NCBI GenBank assembly: GCA_014529385.2
Contig: CM043970.1
Coordinates: 64,674,996 to 64,738,995 of the forward strand
DNA from: Adiantum capillus-veneris
Lineage: Eukaryota > Streptophyta > Polypodiopsida > Polypodiales > Pteridaceae
DNA: 64,000 bases
Direction of reading: 5' to 3'
A model generated the notes under the pieces. It searched no databases. It saw only the letters and a list, made by a program, of their open reading frames with translations, and was not told where the DNA came from. Below, in pieces: positions 11,885 through 24,346 of this stretch (position 1 is its first letter; the number at the start of each line of letters is the position of its first letter). Both the position numbers and the translations under genes were made by a program.

Positions 11885-12683
11885 TATTGGGAGGCGTTGT
11901 AGCACGACCTAATCGTAACCCACAAAAAATTATCCAATCCGCGGATCCGCAACCCGGCTAGGGCATGGAAGCATGAGCATCGGATGAATAGAAATAGAGG
12001 ATTCAAGAGATCACTTCTCCAATGCAAGTAGAGATTAGCCATGGCAAAACTCAACTCTAAACCTACTCTAATCACTAATCAAACAACTCCTACACACATC
12101 AAGCCCACCAAAGTCCGACTTACCATAGACTAGAAACCCCAAGCACACTAATGATAAGCACACACTAATTACCACATGTCAATCATGGCACTTCATCAAT
12201 AGCTACACACATGAAGTGAATGGTGCTAGAGCTTCATAAAACCTATCTACACACAAGCAAACAATAGGGCACACAAATTAATTATAAGATTAAGACCCAA
12301 CTTAATCAAACTAATTAGTGATTCTAAATATCACAAATCAAATACTTATGGAAGAATAGCAGTGGTTACTAGCAAGAAGTACATACATCTCTCAAATATA
12401 GAGTAATAAAAGTGAGATACTACTTCATGACAAGATGAAATGTAGAGAAGAATTAGCCTAATGAGAAAATAAGGGTTAGATTAATCAAGAAGAGCTTACA
12501 CTAATTACAATGGTTAGCACCAGCCTCTCAAGCATAAACATTAAGCTCAAGGCTAAGCCATAGAGTTAACACTTAAGAGAGAGGGAGCTCTCAAAAGTGG
12601 ATCCTCAAGAGTGGATACTCAAGAACGAAGCCTCCTTGCATAAAGGCTTCCTTTTAAGGGCTTTCACCTCAATCCCTTCTACT

Positions 12684-12944
12684 GAGGCGGTCCGGGGCGG
12701 GCAACAAGAAGAGCAACCTCTAGACACCCTTCAAGGCTCCCGTGCTGCTCAATGGGGCTGGGGCACAACACAACACAAACCAAAACAACAAACCCACAGT
12801 CAAATCCCAACTACACAAGGGGCACCACCTAGTTTAAGAGCGAACTAGGACGCAAAAGAGGAGAATCGTTAGAGCAACCCACAAACAAGCAAGGAATTTA
12901 CACTAACCCTAACACCAATGGAACACTCTCACACACTAAAACAC

Positions 12945-13001
<57 letters not shown>

Positions 13002-15358
13002 TGCTCGGGCTGCTTTGAAACGTATCGGCAATGATCAAGCAAACACAACTATATATTTAAGAAAGAGAGAGAAAGGGGGAGGGGGTGCTTGTTGCATTAA
13101 CACCTTCTTACAAATCTGTCATGACAAATCAAAGTGAAATTAGTATTTGTTCAACATAGCTTGTGTAAATTTCACCACAACACATCACAAGAAAAGCCAC
13201 CCCAATCACTGTCTTAAAGCCAAGGGAGTCCTCTCCACCCTGTCGCCCTCTTACAGTATGTGGGATTTATGGCTAGATTGATGACAACACTAGAGACAAG
13301 CTATCAAGAACTTAACAAAAAACACCAAGACACTTACGCATCATTGTTGTCCATTATTTCACGTTGGAAGGGAGACAAAGTATCCAAGCTTAGTCGAAAT
13401 CCACCCTCCTTGATTTAGCAAATGTTGGGCTTACACTAGTAGGAGAAATGATAGATTTCCTACTCTCAATTGAATGAACACTCTCTCTCACACAAATGGC
13501 ATAGAGTTCCCTTGCTAATCCCCTATTACAACACATGCACATGCATAAGACAATGAGCTTCCACTCAAGAGCTCCTTCTAGAGAGGTTGAGCTTGGCTTC
13601 TCAAGCTATAGCATAGTGCTCTTGCTTATGGCTCCCCCTTTTGTGCTAGCTACACCCTCCTTTTATAGCAATTTTGAAGGCTAGGGTTACTCCTCTAACC
13701 ATGGTTGGGTAATTTATCTAATTTCTTTTGCTTGGAATTATCAAGAAGTTGGTGGGGAAAGAGAGAGAAGAGAAATGGAGGTGGTAGGAGTTTTCATAGT
13801 GGGTTAGTGTTAGTAGAGTTAGTATTAATTTACAAATGGAATTGGATATTTACAATGGGAGTATCCATGTAGGATACAAATAAGGAAGAAAAACTCTTAA
13901 GAGGTAAGAAAAGGTGGATTTCTTACAAGGTTGATGCTCCAAGTGTCTTGAGTAGGGCCAATTTTGACGCTTGTTGACGGTCCACTAGCTTTGACGGTAC
14001 ATTTTTTCTCCACTCTTGACCTTCCTTGAGAGACAAGGTAATTGAAGCTGAGTAATCAACCACCATGATGCTATCTTTTAAGAGAAGAGGCTGAATTTTG
14101 TGGTTTTTTTGATAGATATGGGTAAATTGGAGGAGGAAAAATGAGACTAGGTGGTCAATTTTGGAATGGAATTGTGTGTGGGAGGTATGAGTTCACCATG
14201 GTTTCTCTTATTCTTCAAGGTTGAGGAGAAGGTGAGTAGGGTGCAGAGAGGAGTGGTGAGAGAGGTGGGGATGATGAGTGGAGAAGTGTGTGTGTGAAAG
14301 AGGAAAATGATAAAGTGGAAGAGAGAGTGTGGTTGCATAGCATGGGAAAACTGGGGTCCACTAATAAAATCATAGCTCCCAGCTCGTAGCTCAAAAAAAT
14401 ATGAAAAAATTTGAGGCGAACGTTCAGCCCACGAGCTACAACTTTTGTTTGTATCACCTTTTCAAATTCGGAGAGCAAGTGAACTTTTAAAATTCAGCAA
14501 AACCGACCGTTTTTTTCCACTGCACAAGGTCCTTGTGGGGTCCTTCTTTGGATGATTCTTTTGAATACCTCCAAGAGTGAGCCCTCCATAGTGCATGTAT
14601 GCATGCCACCTACCCTTGACCTTATTTGGTAGGTCTATAATTGAAGATATTGTTGAGATTATGATATAAGTGAATAGTACAACTAAGAAAATCAAATATT
14701 GAGGGGTCTAAAAAATATGTACATGTCAAATATAAATAATATAAGTGGAAAAAATATAAAGGGGTCAAAAGAAATCTCTCTCATTATGAGGCTACCATAA
14801 AAAGATAAATATTTTTGGTGTTCTAAAAAAAAACAAAATAGATGTAGGAAGGGAAAAATCACAATAGTGAAAAAATATACACATAAATAAAACTAGTTTT
14901 TTTGGATTTTTGTTGGGGTGGAGTTAAACCAAATATAAGAGAAGCTTACATGAAAATATTTCTATATGGAATAAAGAGTATGAAAAATGGTAAGAAAAAT
15001 TGTGGTAATGGTGAGGCAATGTACAGAGCATAAATAACACACGCCTAGGTAGAAATATTTAAATAAATACCAAAATAATTATGAAAAAATCTTTTATTTA
15101 GGCCCTATATACAAAGAAATATTTACATACGAATGGGCCATAATATACTTATATTTTTTATTTTATTTTTATTTTTTTGGCTCAACTAGCCCAATGACTA
15201 GCTAACTGAGGGTTTTTTAAGAAGATATGGGAAAAGTCCCGTGACTCACGCACGCCTATGTACAGTGAAATGGTAGGGATAGCCACAGTGTTTGGGTGAT
15301 TTTGGTAGGGTGAGGTAACTCACTGTGACAATTACAAAGAGCCGAAAAACGGCTATCA
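12684..15358 (-). mobile_element. 2.7-kb insertion inside the LTR, probable solo LTR
   Basis: Comparison with the uninterrupted LTR copies shows 2,675 extra bases flanked by direct repeats CTACT (12679-12683 and 15359-15363). A 5-bp duplication fits LTR retroelements. On the minus strand the insert starts TGATAGCCG, has a TATA box TATAAAAGG near 13665-13673 and no coding domains. The far end (GAGGCGGTCC on plus) does not give the expected CA, so the class is tentative. It holds a (GA)n run at 12943-13000. Confidence 0.5.
12943..13000. repeat. (GA)n microsatellite
   Basis: About 28 GA units with one early interruption. Confidence 0.95.
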
Positions 15359-15521
15359 CTACTATGGGTTTAAGCTTGAGCCCTCAAACTACCATATACA
15401 ACTTTGGAACTCCACGTGATCCCAAGACTTATACAAAGTGTGTTGGAAATATTATGCACAACCATAGATATCTCCTGCTTTGATGCATATTTGGTGTAGC
15501 TTGTGTTAGCCATTGCTAACA

Positions 15522-17378
15522 TTTCCCCCTTCCTAATTTGGTGCATATCCTCGTGTGCCGGTGAAGCAAGACACGCTGACATGGTAGAAAGCAAGTCCAT
15601 GGAAGAAATGTTGAGCTGCAAAACACAAGAACAAGTAATGAGCATCAAAGGCCACCAAGAATGAATAAAACATGAAGCACAATGAACAACCATGCAAAGT
15701 ATTTTTTGCTTCCAAAAGCTGGGTGAATCATAGTCAGAAACTAGACAACATAAAGCAAAAAAACACCTAAACTATCGTGAAGATTAAACCACGTGAAATT
15801 TCAGTTTTATGCATGAAACAAACGCAATCAATTAAGACCCTAGTCTAATGCAAGTTCATAAACTTACTAGCCTAAAAACTATGTGACAAATATTAATAAA
15901 TCATTCAAGTCTATCATGTCTATGGGTTATAAAAAAACTCCTAATCTATTAGTACATTGTCAAAGCTTTTTGAAGCTCATGGAATTTTTGTTTTTTTGTC
16001 ATTCATAGGAAAAAGTAAAACATAACACAAGGCTACCACCCCAAGGCAAGTCTAGGTGTGACTCTCGGCTCCTTGAACCCTCAAGAAGGTGTCCCAAAAG
16101 CCTACTAGCCTACCAAGGCGGCGGCTACTCCCTATCAGCGCAGGGCATCAGTTTAGGGCCTTGACCAAGCGACCCAAGGTGATTCTCCTCGCCTGCCAAG
16201 TGCCAATAAGGCGCTAGGACTCACATAGACACAACATAACATAGATTTTTTTTTTTCATGTGTCTAGCAGCATTTTTGCTACTTTTTCTTGACACTTTTT
16301 TGCTTCATTGATTCATTTTTTAGCACTTTTTTGTTTCTTCCAATATGAGATGCTTATGGCAATTAGACTAAAGGAATAAAGCCTAATCATAACCCTAGGT
16401 CATGCTAAAAATGAATGGAGTATTAAGACTATCACTAAGAGTTTAGGACTAATGAAAAATGAACCTACATTAATCTAAAGTCAAGGCCAATTACCTATGA
16501 TTAACACACATAAAACCTAAATTTTTGACGAGTTAATATTCACATAGCAAAGTGTTGAAACTTTAGGATGCCTAGATTTCGAACATGAAACAACCATAAC
16601 TTAGAAGAAAAAATTACTCAAGCCAAGCATAGAGAATGAAGAGATGAAAAAAGAGCAAAATCATGAAAGGATTACACCTATTCATGCTCTTTTGAGCATC
16701 CTTGAGCAAAAATCCCCTTTGTGTAGAGAAGTCTCTTGATCCTTTTTATTTGCAAAAGAAAAGCTAAGTATAAACACAAGCTACAAAATCCTTTTATTGA
16801 AAGTAAAAAGCACACATAAAAAAACATTAATGAAAACCTAAAGCTAGGGTCTTGCATACCCGAATTTGCCAAAGGGAAAAAACCCAAGGGAAAAAAGTAC
16901 CTTTGGTTATGCACATGATGCTCTTTGTAGCAAATTTATGCATACATATCAACAATGAGAGAGATAAAATGCTTCTATATAAGCACATTTTACAATTTTT
17001 ACAATCTCTCATGAATGATTCAAAAGTTTGATTAATTTCTAGCTCAATGAAATATGGAATTAAAAACAAACCAAGAGCTAAAAATAATGCAACTTTTGAA
17101 TGAAATTGAAGCAGCTCTTGATAGTCAAATTTTACAATTTAAAGCTTTTCAAAAAGTTGGCTAACTAACAACTAGCTCATGAAATTCTACAATTTTAAAG
17201 CATGCTATGAGCTAGAGATGATTGCAACTTGATGAAATGAAAATGAATGGCTCTTACTAGTGTTGCTGAAGAGGGGGAGATCGACCGCTTAAAATATTCA
17301 ACACAAGCTTTCAAGCAATCACCATCAACCTATCCACCTCTTCTTCCAATTTCCAAGCACACACACTCACCTAAACTA

Positions 17379-17436
<58 letters not shown>
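15522..17436 (-). other. 3' internal region of element AB, non-coding
   Basis: It starts with the polypurine tract (TTTCCCCCTTCC on plus, 15522-15533). The next 400 bases match the segment following the LTR at 36310, so this is genuine element interior. No retrotransposon domain is visible. A conserved block with ends CCAAAGG and CCTTTGG lies at 16869-16906 and recurs at 33671-33708. The region ends at a (CA)n microsatellite, about 17379-17431. Confidence 0.6.
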
Positions 17437-17974
17437 CATAGAATTGACATCATAGACATGCTTGTAAGAGAGTGTAAGAGATGTGTAAGAGATGGAGACT
17501 AGATTAGAGAGTACACAGCAAATAACCATAGCATAAGAGAGTAGAGAAGAGAATCTGCAAGAGAAAGGCCTAAATCTAGTCCCAAACTCCACGGAACCTC
17601 TCTTGTGGAGTTGGTATTTAATATATTATTTTGAGTTTAAGGTGCCAAAAATTGAGGCCCCTCTTTTTACAATCACTTTACTTTTGCCAACGAGTGAAGA
17701 TCATTAGTTCTTGCATGACCCATAAGGGGAGTTCCCACTACAACTATTTACAGAGCCATAGTGGCTTATTGCAATGATGTTCTAAGATACTGTGCAAATA
17801 TAAAATGGCCAAGAGTAATTGCCGTCGCCTCTTCATCAACTCCCCGCATTCCACTCTACAAAATCATCATCAACTCAATTAGTAAAATAAATAGACATCA
17901 CATAATTAACCATTACGCCAGCTATCCCAATTGCAGCTAACCACTACAACAGGAGGGTGCCCAGTCTCGTAACA
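17437..17974 (-). mobile_element. 3' LTR of chromovirus
   Basis: On the minus strand the purine tract GGGAGGGA (17975-17982) follows the end of pol and is followed by TGTTACGAGACTGGG, a typical gypsy LTR start at 17974. An AATATATTAAATA TATA-like motif is near 17625. The left limit is set at the (CA)n repeat and is approximate. No 5' LTR copy was found. Confidence 0.5.
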
Positions 17975-18022
17975 TCCCTCCCACGAGGGATAGCAACTGT
18001 CCTCAGTTGCTCAATAAAGAAA

Positions 18023-18544
18023 TCAACTGGACCGTGAGTGATGGAAAGTGTGGAGAAGGTCGGGAAAGTTGCGAAAAAACTTTTCAGGCATCCATTTGGC
18101 ATCCTCTCTAGGGTAGCCCTTGAAAGTCAAAAGGTAACGGTTATAAACCATTCCAGTGCGTGTAGTGGTGGTCTCATGCTCAACTATTTTATCAGGGATG
18201 AGTTGCTCTTCTTGGTCTACAAGTGAAGGTGGATCCTCATAAATGTGGTGTGTAGGTAGGGGTCCTCGGAATGGGCGTAAAAGACTAATGTGAAAGACAT
18301 TGTGAATGTGCCAATGTGCAGGTAGTTCTAAACAAAAAGAAACATCATTAATGACAGCTGAAATTTTAAAAGGTCCATAAAAACGAGGAGAAATCTTAAC
18401 AAAGACATTAGTATCAACTCTTTTGATCCTGCATTTTTCCATGCGAAGTAAAACATGATCACCTTCTTTGAATTGGTGTGCCTTGCGGTGCTTGTTAGCA
18501 TGCTTGGTGTAAAGTTCTTGTGAGTGTTTAATGGCAGAATGCAC
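18023..18544 (-). pseudogene. Chromovirus integrase C-terminus with chromodomain
   Basis: This 173-codon frame carries the integrase C-terminal domain (HQFKEGDHVLLRMEKCRI, SPRFYGPFKISAVIND, HNVFHISLLRPF). A chromodomain follows: LIPDKIVEHE, then YNRYLLTFKGYPREDAKWMP. Chromodomains of this kind tether the pre-integration complex to marked histones and define the chromoviruses. The frame ends just before the polypurine tract. It is one frameshift away from the integrase core upstream (near 18540). Confidence 0.88.
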
Positions 18545-19843
18545 ACTTGCATAAATATCATGAAAGTCAGTAGTGAAATCATCAGCGTGGCAGGCACAAC
18601 ATTAGAAAGACGTGAAGCAGGAGTAGGAAGAGAGTGACCATATACAATTTCAAATGGAGACTTACCCGTGGTAGTGTGAGTGGTGTTGTTGTATGCAAAT
18701 TGCAAAATATGTAGGTAATCATCCCATTTCTTAGGTTGAGAAGAAACATAAGCCTTTAACAAGTCGATAATAGTGTGGTTGGTGACTTCTGTTTGACCGT
18801 TAGATTCAGGATGAAATGCAGAAGTGAAGTCAAGTGTAGTGACAAGATTTTCAAACACAGTAGTCCAAAAAGCACTACAAAATTTTGAGTCTCGATCAGA
18901 AATAATCACTTTAGGCAAACCATGATATGGAAAAATAGTCTTAAGAAACAAAAGTGCAGCTTGACGTGCTGTGAGTGTTTTCTTACGGAACAAAGTATGC
19001 TTTTTTAGAGAAATGATCAATAATAGTCCATATCATGTCATGTTTGTGCGTAGTGAGTGGGAAACCAGTAACAAAATCCATTGAAATATGTTCCCAAGGT
19101 CTTTCAGGAATGGGGAGAGGGTGTAAAAGTCCCAATTTCTTACCTGTAGTAGCTGCTTTGATTTTTTGACAAATCAAACAAGTTGAAACATACTGTTTAA
19201 CATCCATTCTCATAGTAGGCCAATAGAAATCACGACATAAATTTTGAAAAGTTGTAGCAAATCCTCTATGTCCAGCATAAGGGGGTTTGTGCAATTGTTC
19301 AATAATTAAGGTACGGAAAGGTTTAGTCACACACAATTTTTGTTTGAAATAAAGGAAGTTTTCTTGAATAGTGTATTCGAGAAATGTGTGTACAAAATTA
19401 TCAAGCATGTGCGACCATGTCATTTTGAAATCATCATCATGTGCATAAGTGTCAGGCATAGTGTCAAATGAAGTTCCCGTAATGGTTGATAGATGATTAA
19501 GTGAGGGTCTTCTACTCAATGCATCAGCTACAACGTTTTCTTTACCAGGTTGGTATTGAATGTTGGGCTGAAAACTTTGAATAAAAGTGGCCCACTTAAT
19601 ATTTCTATCATCTATTAAGGGCTGAGAAAGTAAATATTTGATACTTTGTTGATCATTTTTAATGATCAAGTCAGTACCCATTACATAGTGTTTCCAAATT
19701 TTCAATGCATGTACCACAGCAGTCAACTCTTTATCATAAGTACTGAACTTTGTTTCAGAGGGTTTGATCGAATTTACGACTTTCGAAAGCAATTGGATGT
19801 TTATCTTGCATGAGGACTGCACCGATACCTTTTCCACTAGCAT
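18328..19843 (-). pseudogene. Chromovirus RNase H and integrase core
   Basis: Two overlapping frames cover RNase H and integrase. The 18983-19843 frame has the RNase H block TYDKELTAVVHALKIWKHY and ADALSRRPS, then the zinc module (H..AGH with CLICQK) and the first catalytic Asp in MDFVTGFP. After a frameshift near 19000 the other frame gives VIISDRDSKF (second Asp) and FHPESNGQTEVTNHTI (Glu). All three DDE residues are present, so the enzyme was recently functional and is broken by frameshifts rather than by loss of catalytic residues. Confidence 0.87.
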
Positions 19844-21032
19844 CAGTGACTACCACAAAGAATGGTCTTTCAAAATCAGGCAATTGCAATACAGGTGCAT
19901 TAGTCAAAGCATGCTTAAGTGCATTAAATGAGCTTTCTTGCAAATCAGTCCATTCATAAGGCATGTTTTTCTTCAACAAGAGAGTCAAATAATTAGCTTT
20001 GTAAGCAAAATTACGAACAAATTTCCTGTAATAGCTACAAAGACCAATAAAAGATCGTAGCTCATGCAAGTTTTTGGGTCTAGGCCATGATTGAATGGCT
20101 TCAATTTTCTTTGGATCGACATGTATTCCCTTACCCGATACAATGTGTCCCAAATATTCAATTTCAGATTGGAAAAATGAACTCTTTTCAGGATTCAAAT
20201 ACAAGTGATTTTGTGCAAGGAGATCAAATACACGTGTTAAGTGTTGTTTATGCTCTTCTTCAGATTTACTGAATACCAAAATATCATCAAAAAATAGAAT
20301 CACAAAATCTTGATGGTCAATGAAAATTTGATTCATCATGCATGTGAATGTAGCTGGTGCATTTGTCAAACCAAATGGCATGACAAGAAATTCATAGTGT
20401 CCAGTTTGTGTTCTGAAAGCAGTTTTGTAGACATCATGTTCAAACATTTTGACTTGGTGATACCCTGATTTAAGGTCAATTTTGCTAAATATTTTTGCCC
20501 CTTTCAGTTTGTCTAGTAGATCATCCACTCTAGGAATAGGAAACCTATTCTTAATGGTGATCTTGTTTAAAGCCATGTACTCGATACACATACGAAAGGT
20601 TCCATTTTTCTTCTTGACAAGAAGTATTGGAGCTCCGTATGGTGAACTACTAGGTCGGATTACGCCTCGGTCAAGTAAATCAGTGATTTGAGTTTGTATT
20701 TCCCTGTGTGTGGTAGGATTTACACGATAAGGTGCTCTACAAGGAGGTTCACTACCCGGTATGATGTCAATTTTGTGGTCTTCTGGGCGTGATGGTGGAA
20801 TTCCAGGTGGCAGATCATGCATGAAACAATCTTTAAATTGAGAGAGGAATTCATCATGGGTGGAGTTATGTGAAGTTTCTGTTTCAGCAGAAATTTGATT
20901 TCCCAAGACTAGATATGTTTTCCCCTGTTTTCGAATTGCTCCTTTGGCTTCAGTGTGAGAGAGGAGTGGAAATTTTTGATGTGCCAGTGTTGCTTGGATG
21001 GAGAAATTTTTATTATTATGAGTGAGAGACAT
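19755..21032 (-). pseudogene. Chromovirus reverse transcriptase
   Basis: A 425-codon open frame encodes a near-complete Ty3/gypsy RT and the start of RNase H. Motifs in order are DLLDRGVIRPSSSPYGAPIL, KIDLKSGYHQVKM, MPFGLTNAPATF, the active site ILFFDDILVFS (Phe instead of the more usual Tyr before FDD) and YLNPEKSSFF. RNase H starts with VVTDASGKGIGAVLMQD. The frame overlaps the gag-protease frame by about 17 bases in another phase. That could be a natural frameshift or later damage. Confidence 0.9.
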
Positions 21033-22528
21033 TGTATGTGCATGTTTTATAATTAATCAACGGATCAAATTCATGACAAAATGGCATTCTCAAAATCATG
21101 TCAAGACCATGCAATGATGCTACCAAAAATGTACGTGCTTGTGTGAATTCACCAATGCAAACTTCAACAGTGACTTGAGTTTTACAATTAAAACGTTGAT
21201 TATTAAAAACAGTTTTGACCTTGTGAGGTGATGAGATTTCAGAGAGTGATATTTGTTGTGCCAATCGTGTGGAAATGAAATCATGGCTACTACCATCATC
21301 TAATAGAATGGTGACATTTTCACCCTTAATAGTGTCTTGCACTTTAAAAAAAGTGTGAGGAGATATAGGAGTATCTGAGGATGGGTTGTCGTCATTATCA
21401 TAATCAGGATCATATCCCTCACCGTAGTTAACTTCCACTTCATTCATGAGGTTAAGAGTAGCTCTGTTGGGGCGGTTGTTGTTGAAGGGTTTCTGATTTG
21501 AATTCCTGTTGACTCCATTTGAATGGCCATTGGATTGACCATTGCCCTTAGCATGACCATTTGGACACTTATCTGCATAGTGACCATACTGAAAGCATTT
21601 AAAACACTTCACCTTTTTGTTACCATTAGAATTTGGAGGAGAACGCTGGTTGAAAGGATGTTGGTTGCCTCGTTGCTGAGTGTTGTTGTTGTTGTTGCTC
21701 ATATGAGGTTGAGCAGTTGTAGGAGGATTGTCAAATCTTCGTCTTTTGAAAAAAGTACGGCTTTGGTGTTTTCTTCTGTCAAAGTTAGAAGAGAAAGGAG
21801 GTCTCTTGTTGCGGTTAGTGTTAGCAGGTTGATCAGTGTGAGAGGAATGTCCACCTTTCTTCTTTTCTGCGTTGAGAGCCAAATTAATGGCCTTTGACAG
21901 AGAATCTGGTTCGAACATATCTACCTCAGCAATAATTTGTAGTGCCAAGCCTGATATGTACTTCCGCTTCAATTTCCTGCGACTAACATGTTCAATAGCT
22001 TGCAATTGAATTAGACAATTCCAAAAATGGTCAGTGTAACCCTGTACGTCTTCATTTCTACCCTGTCGAATTAAATCCCATTGACGTCGTGCTTTAGCTT
22101 TGTACTGTGTGGGCAAAAATTGAGGTAAGAACACTTTTTTAAATGCATTCCAGGTGCGTGGTCTTCTTCCATGTTGTTTGGTGGCATTCCACCACAATGC
22201 AGCGCTGCTAGTGAGATGATTGGATGCACACTTTACCATTTCACGCTCGGGAAAGTCTTCATCATGAAAATAGTCATCTAGTTGACGTTATAACCCATGC
22301 TAGAACCGTGCTAGCATCTTTAGTGCCATCAAAATCTTCAAAAGTGAAGGCTTTTCTACTAATTTTGTTTTTCTTGGGTGTCGGTGCAGATTCGGTGTAT
22401 GCAGAATGCAATAATTTATCTTCAAGTTCTTGCCTTCGCATGCGTTCATATGTGAACACGTCTATTGGGTTGCAAGATTGCTGCTTGTTGGCCAGCGTCA
22501 GAGTCCGACGAGTTATAATTGGCAACAA
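21016..22528 (-). pseudogene. Chromovirus gag-protease
   Basis: The main frame (21016-22239) has the gag capsid region (SSAALWWNATKQHGRRPRTW, then RQGRNEDVQGYTDHFW). A CCHC knuckle follows (CFKCFQYGHYADKC). The protease-like segment has TILLDDGSSHDFIS and a degenerate LDMILRMPF flap/ILG region. The N-terminal piece (22274-22528) is one frameshift away, near 22276. The reading frame merges with unrelated CACTA-like sequence around 22490, and no 5' LTR or primer site is found, so the element is 5'-truncated there. Confidence 0.85.
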
Positions 22529-22694
22529 CTCGATCTATAATAGATGGATCGAACTCGCCAAATTCGCGAACGTGCTGCAAAGAAACACGTCTTGTCCGTC
22601 GCACAGCATGCTTGCATTGATTACAAGGACATAAGACCCTCGTTGAGAGATAGGTGTTTCGGTTGGACGGTCCCACATCCTCGTCGCTACTCAT
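22446..22694 (-). pseudogene. CACTA transposase-associated (TA) domain fragment
   Basis: This frame reads LCPCNQCKHAVRRTRRVSLQ then HVREFGEFDP, resembling the cysteine-containing Transposase-associated domain at the N-terminus of CACTA TNP2 proteins. It starts at Met 22694. Its last codons run into the chromovirus gag end. Orientation and distance fit the CACTA terminus at 24421, about 1.7 kb upstream. The rest of the transposase is replaced by the chromovirus. The domain match is short, hence moderate confidence. Confidence 0.5.
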
Positions 22695-22756
22695 AATGAG
22701 GATAAAAAACTTATAACCTGGACAACAAATTTAATATTCTATTGGCATTCTTCGTC

Positions 22757-22758
<2 letters not shown>

Positions 22759-22814
<56 letters not shown>
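22759..22814. repeat. (CT)n microsatellite
   Basis: About 28 CT units. Confidence 0.95.
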
Positions 22815-22816
<2 letters not shown>

Positions 22817-23739
22817 ACCTCACATTCTCTAGTCATGTCCAATCCCCGCACACCTCCGTCTAGAGGTGCACGGAGATCAGAACCACCGGGTTATAATCTC
22901 ATCTTTATTGGTCAATACCTATATTTGTGGGTACAAGAAATCTACACACCCACGTCTACATGATACTGCATGTAGTGGACAAAACCCCTTTGCCTCTTCT
23001 CTAGCTGTAGCACTTCACAGCATCTTAACATCTTTTCACAGTAGATCTTTTCACTGTTCGTCTAACTCTAAACCCTAAACCGTAAGTAATTCTTGCGTGG
23101 ACTCGATCTAACGTAAATAAGCGTAAATCTAACTAAAAATAAAGCTAAATCTAATTTAACGTAAGTCTAATGACTAGAGGTTGTCTAGATGGTCATTGTG
23201 TCGGGGATGTAGTGACTCTTGCCGCCCTGAAGATCCACCTTCTTCCCTATCTTCTGAAGACATTTCACCAGTACTTTTGGATCGATGGAGACCACCATGA
23301 GTGAAGGCAGCAATACCCTATATTCCATTGAGGGCTTTCTTCACCCGCTTCATGCAGGCATCGCAGTCTATGGAGACCTAAATCTAATCTAATATAACGT
23401 AAATCTAAATCTAGCTTAAATAAACGTAAATCTAGTTAAAAATAAACCTAAATCTAATTTAATGTAAGTCTACATATAACCTAATCTTTAACGTCTTTTA
23501 GGATAGTTTCCTACGACGTTATAACTCTCTTCTTCTTGTGTGTGTGCGCGTGTGTGGATGTGTGTGCCAATAAAAAGAGATAAATGGTATAACCTTTCTA
23601 TCACCCATGCCAAGTATGATAGATTGATTATGCCATTTCCCTCTTGAATAATAGGTCTTGAGTTCAACTCCTCGTCGGCTAGATCTTTAGGTCTTTTAAT
23701 TTTAATTAGTTTCCTACGACGTTAAATTAGTTTCTCTCT

Positions 23740-23961
23740 CTTTCTCTCTCAATGTGTGTGCCTTTTTTTGGATCGTATGCATGTTTTCTCTCTCTTTTCC
23801 TCTCTCAATGTGTGCGTTTTTTGTTTATGCATGTTATCTCTCTCTTTTCCTCTCTCAATGCGTGCGTTTTTTGTTTATGCATGCTCTCTCTCTCTTTTTC
23901 TCTCTCAATGTGTGTGTGCATTCTTTGTTTATGTATGTGTGTGTGCGTTTTTGTTTTTGTT

Positions 23962-24013
<52 letters not shown>

Positions 24014-24150
24014 AACACTATGTGTGTGTGTGAGAGAGAGAGAGAGAGGGAGAGAGAAAGAGGGGAAGGGAACATGAGAATGAGGAGAGGGAAGGAGCAT
24101 ACCTGGCTCTCCTTCCTCTCCTCGTGTGTGTGTGTGTGTGTGTGGAGAAG

Positions 24151-24187
<37 letters not shown>
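23740..24187. repeat. Dense microsatellite cluster in the CACTA 5' region
   Basis: A 60-65 bp unit (CTCTCTTTTCCTCTCAATG followed by TGTGCGTTTT and TTATGCATG) is repeated about four times at 23740-23930. It is followed by (CT)n at 23966-24010, (TG)n(AG)n at 24019-24060 and (TG)n..(GA)n at 24125-24187. Open frames across it are compositional only. Confidence 0.85.
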
Positions 24188-24194
<7 letters not shown>

Positions 24195-24290
24195 GGAGAG
24201 CGTTACCTGCTCCTTGCTTGAGGGCGCCGAAAAACTCAGATCTGAGATCTGAGTTTTTGGGCGCGCTCGGTTATTTTTTTACCCCAGCCG

Positions 24291-24346
24291 GCGTCGCTAT
24301 GAGCGTCGCAAATTTCTTTGTAAATTTGCGACGCTCATAGCGACGC
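24291..24346. repeat. Perfect 25-bp-arm hairpin near the CACTA terminus
   Basis: Arms 24291-24315 and 24322-24346 are exact reverse complements (starting GCGTCGCTATGAGCGTCGC) around a 6-base loop CTTTGT. The arms contain the subterminal GCGTCGCTA motif, so they may be clustered transposase-binding sites in opposed orientation. A further palindrome with 14-bp arms (AAAAACTCAGATCT) lies at 24230-24258. Confidence 0.85.

Larger units (their letters stand above)
11885..15521 (-). repeat. Left (3') LTR of element AB, interrupted
   Basis: The LTR sequence runs 11885-12683 and resumes at 15359-15521, ending in GCTAACA. It matches the LTRs at 28616-29567 and 35496-36310, including the shared block CAACCCGGCTAGGGCATGGA. 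Its inner neighbour (15522-15533) is a minus-strand polypurine tract, so this is the 3' LTR. Confidence 0.75.

Noticed and set aside
17942-17956. CACTACAACAGGAGG, looking like a left CACTA terminus for the element ending at 24421
   Set aside because: It lies inside the presumed chromovirus LTR, differs from CACTACAAGAGG, lacks the matching GCGTCGC subterminal motifs, and its flanking 3-mer (AAC) does not match ATG beside 24421.
23752-24340. Long plus-strand frames of up to 194 codons rich in Ser-Leu and Arg-Glu
   Set aside because: They are translations of CT, TG and GA microsatellites open in all frames.
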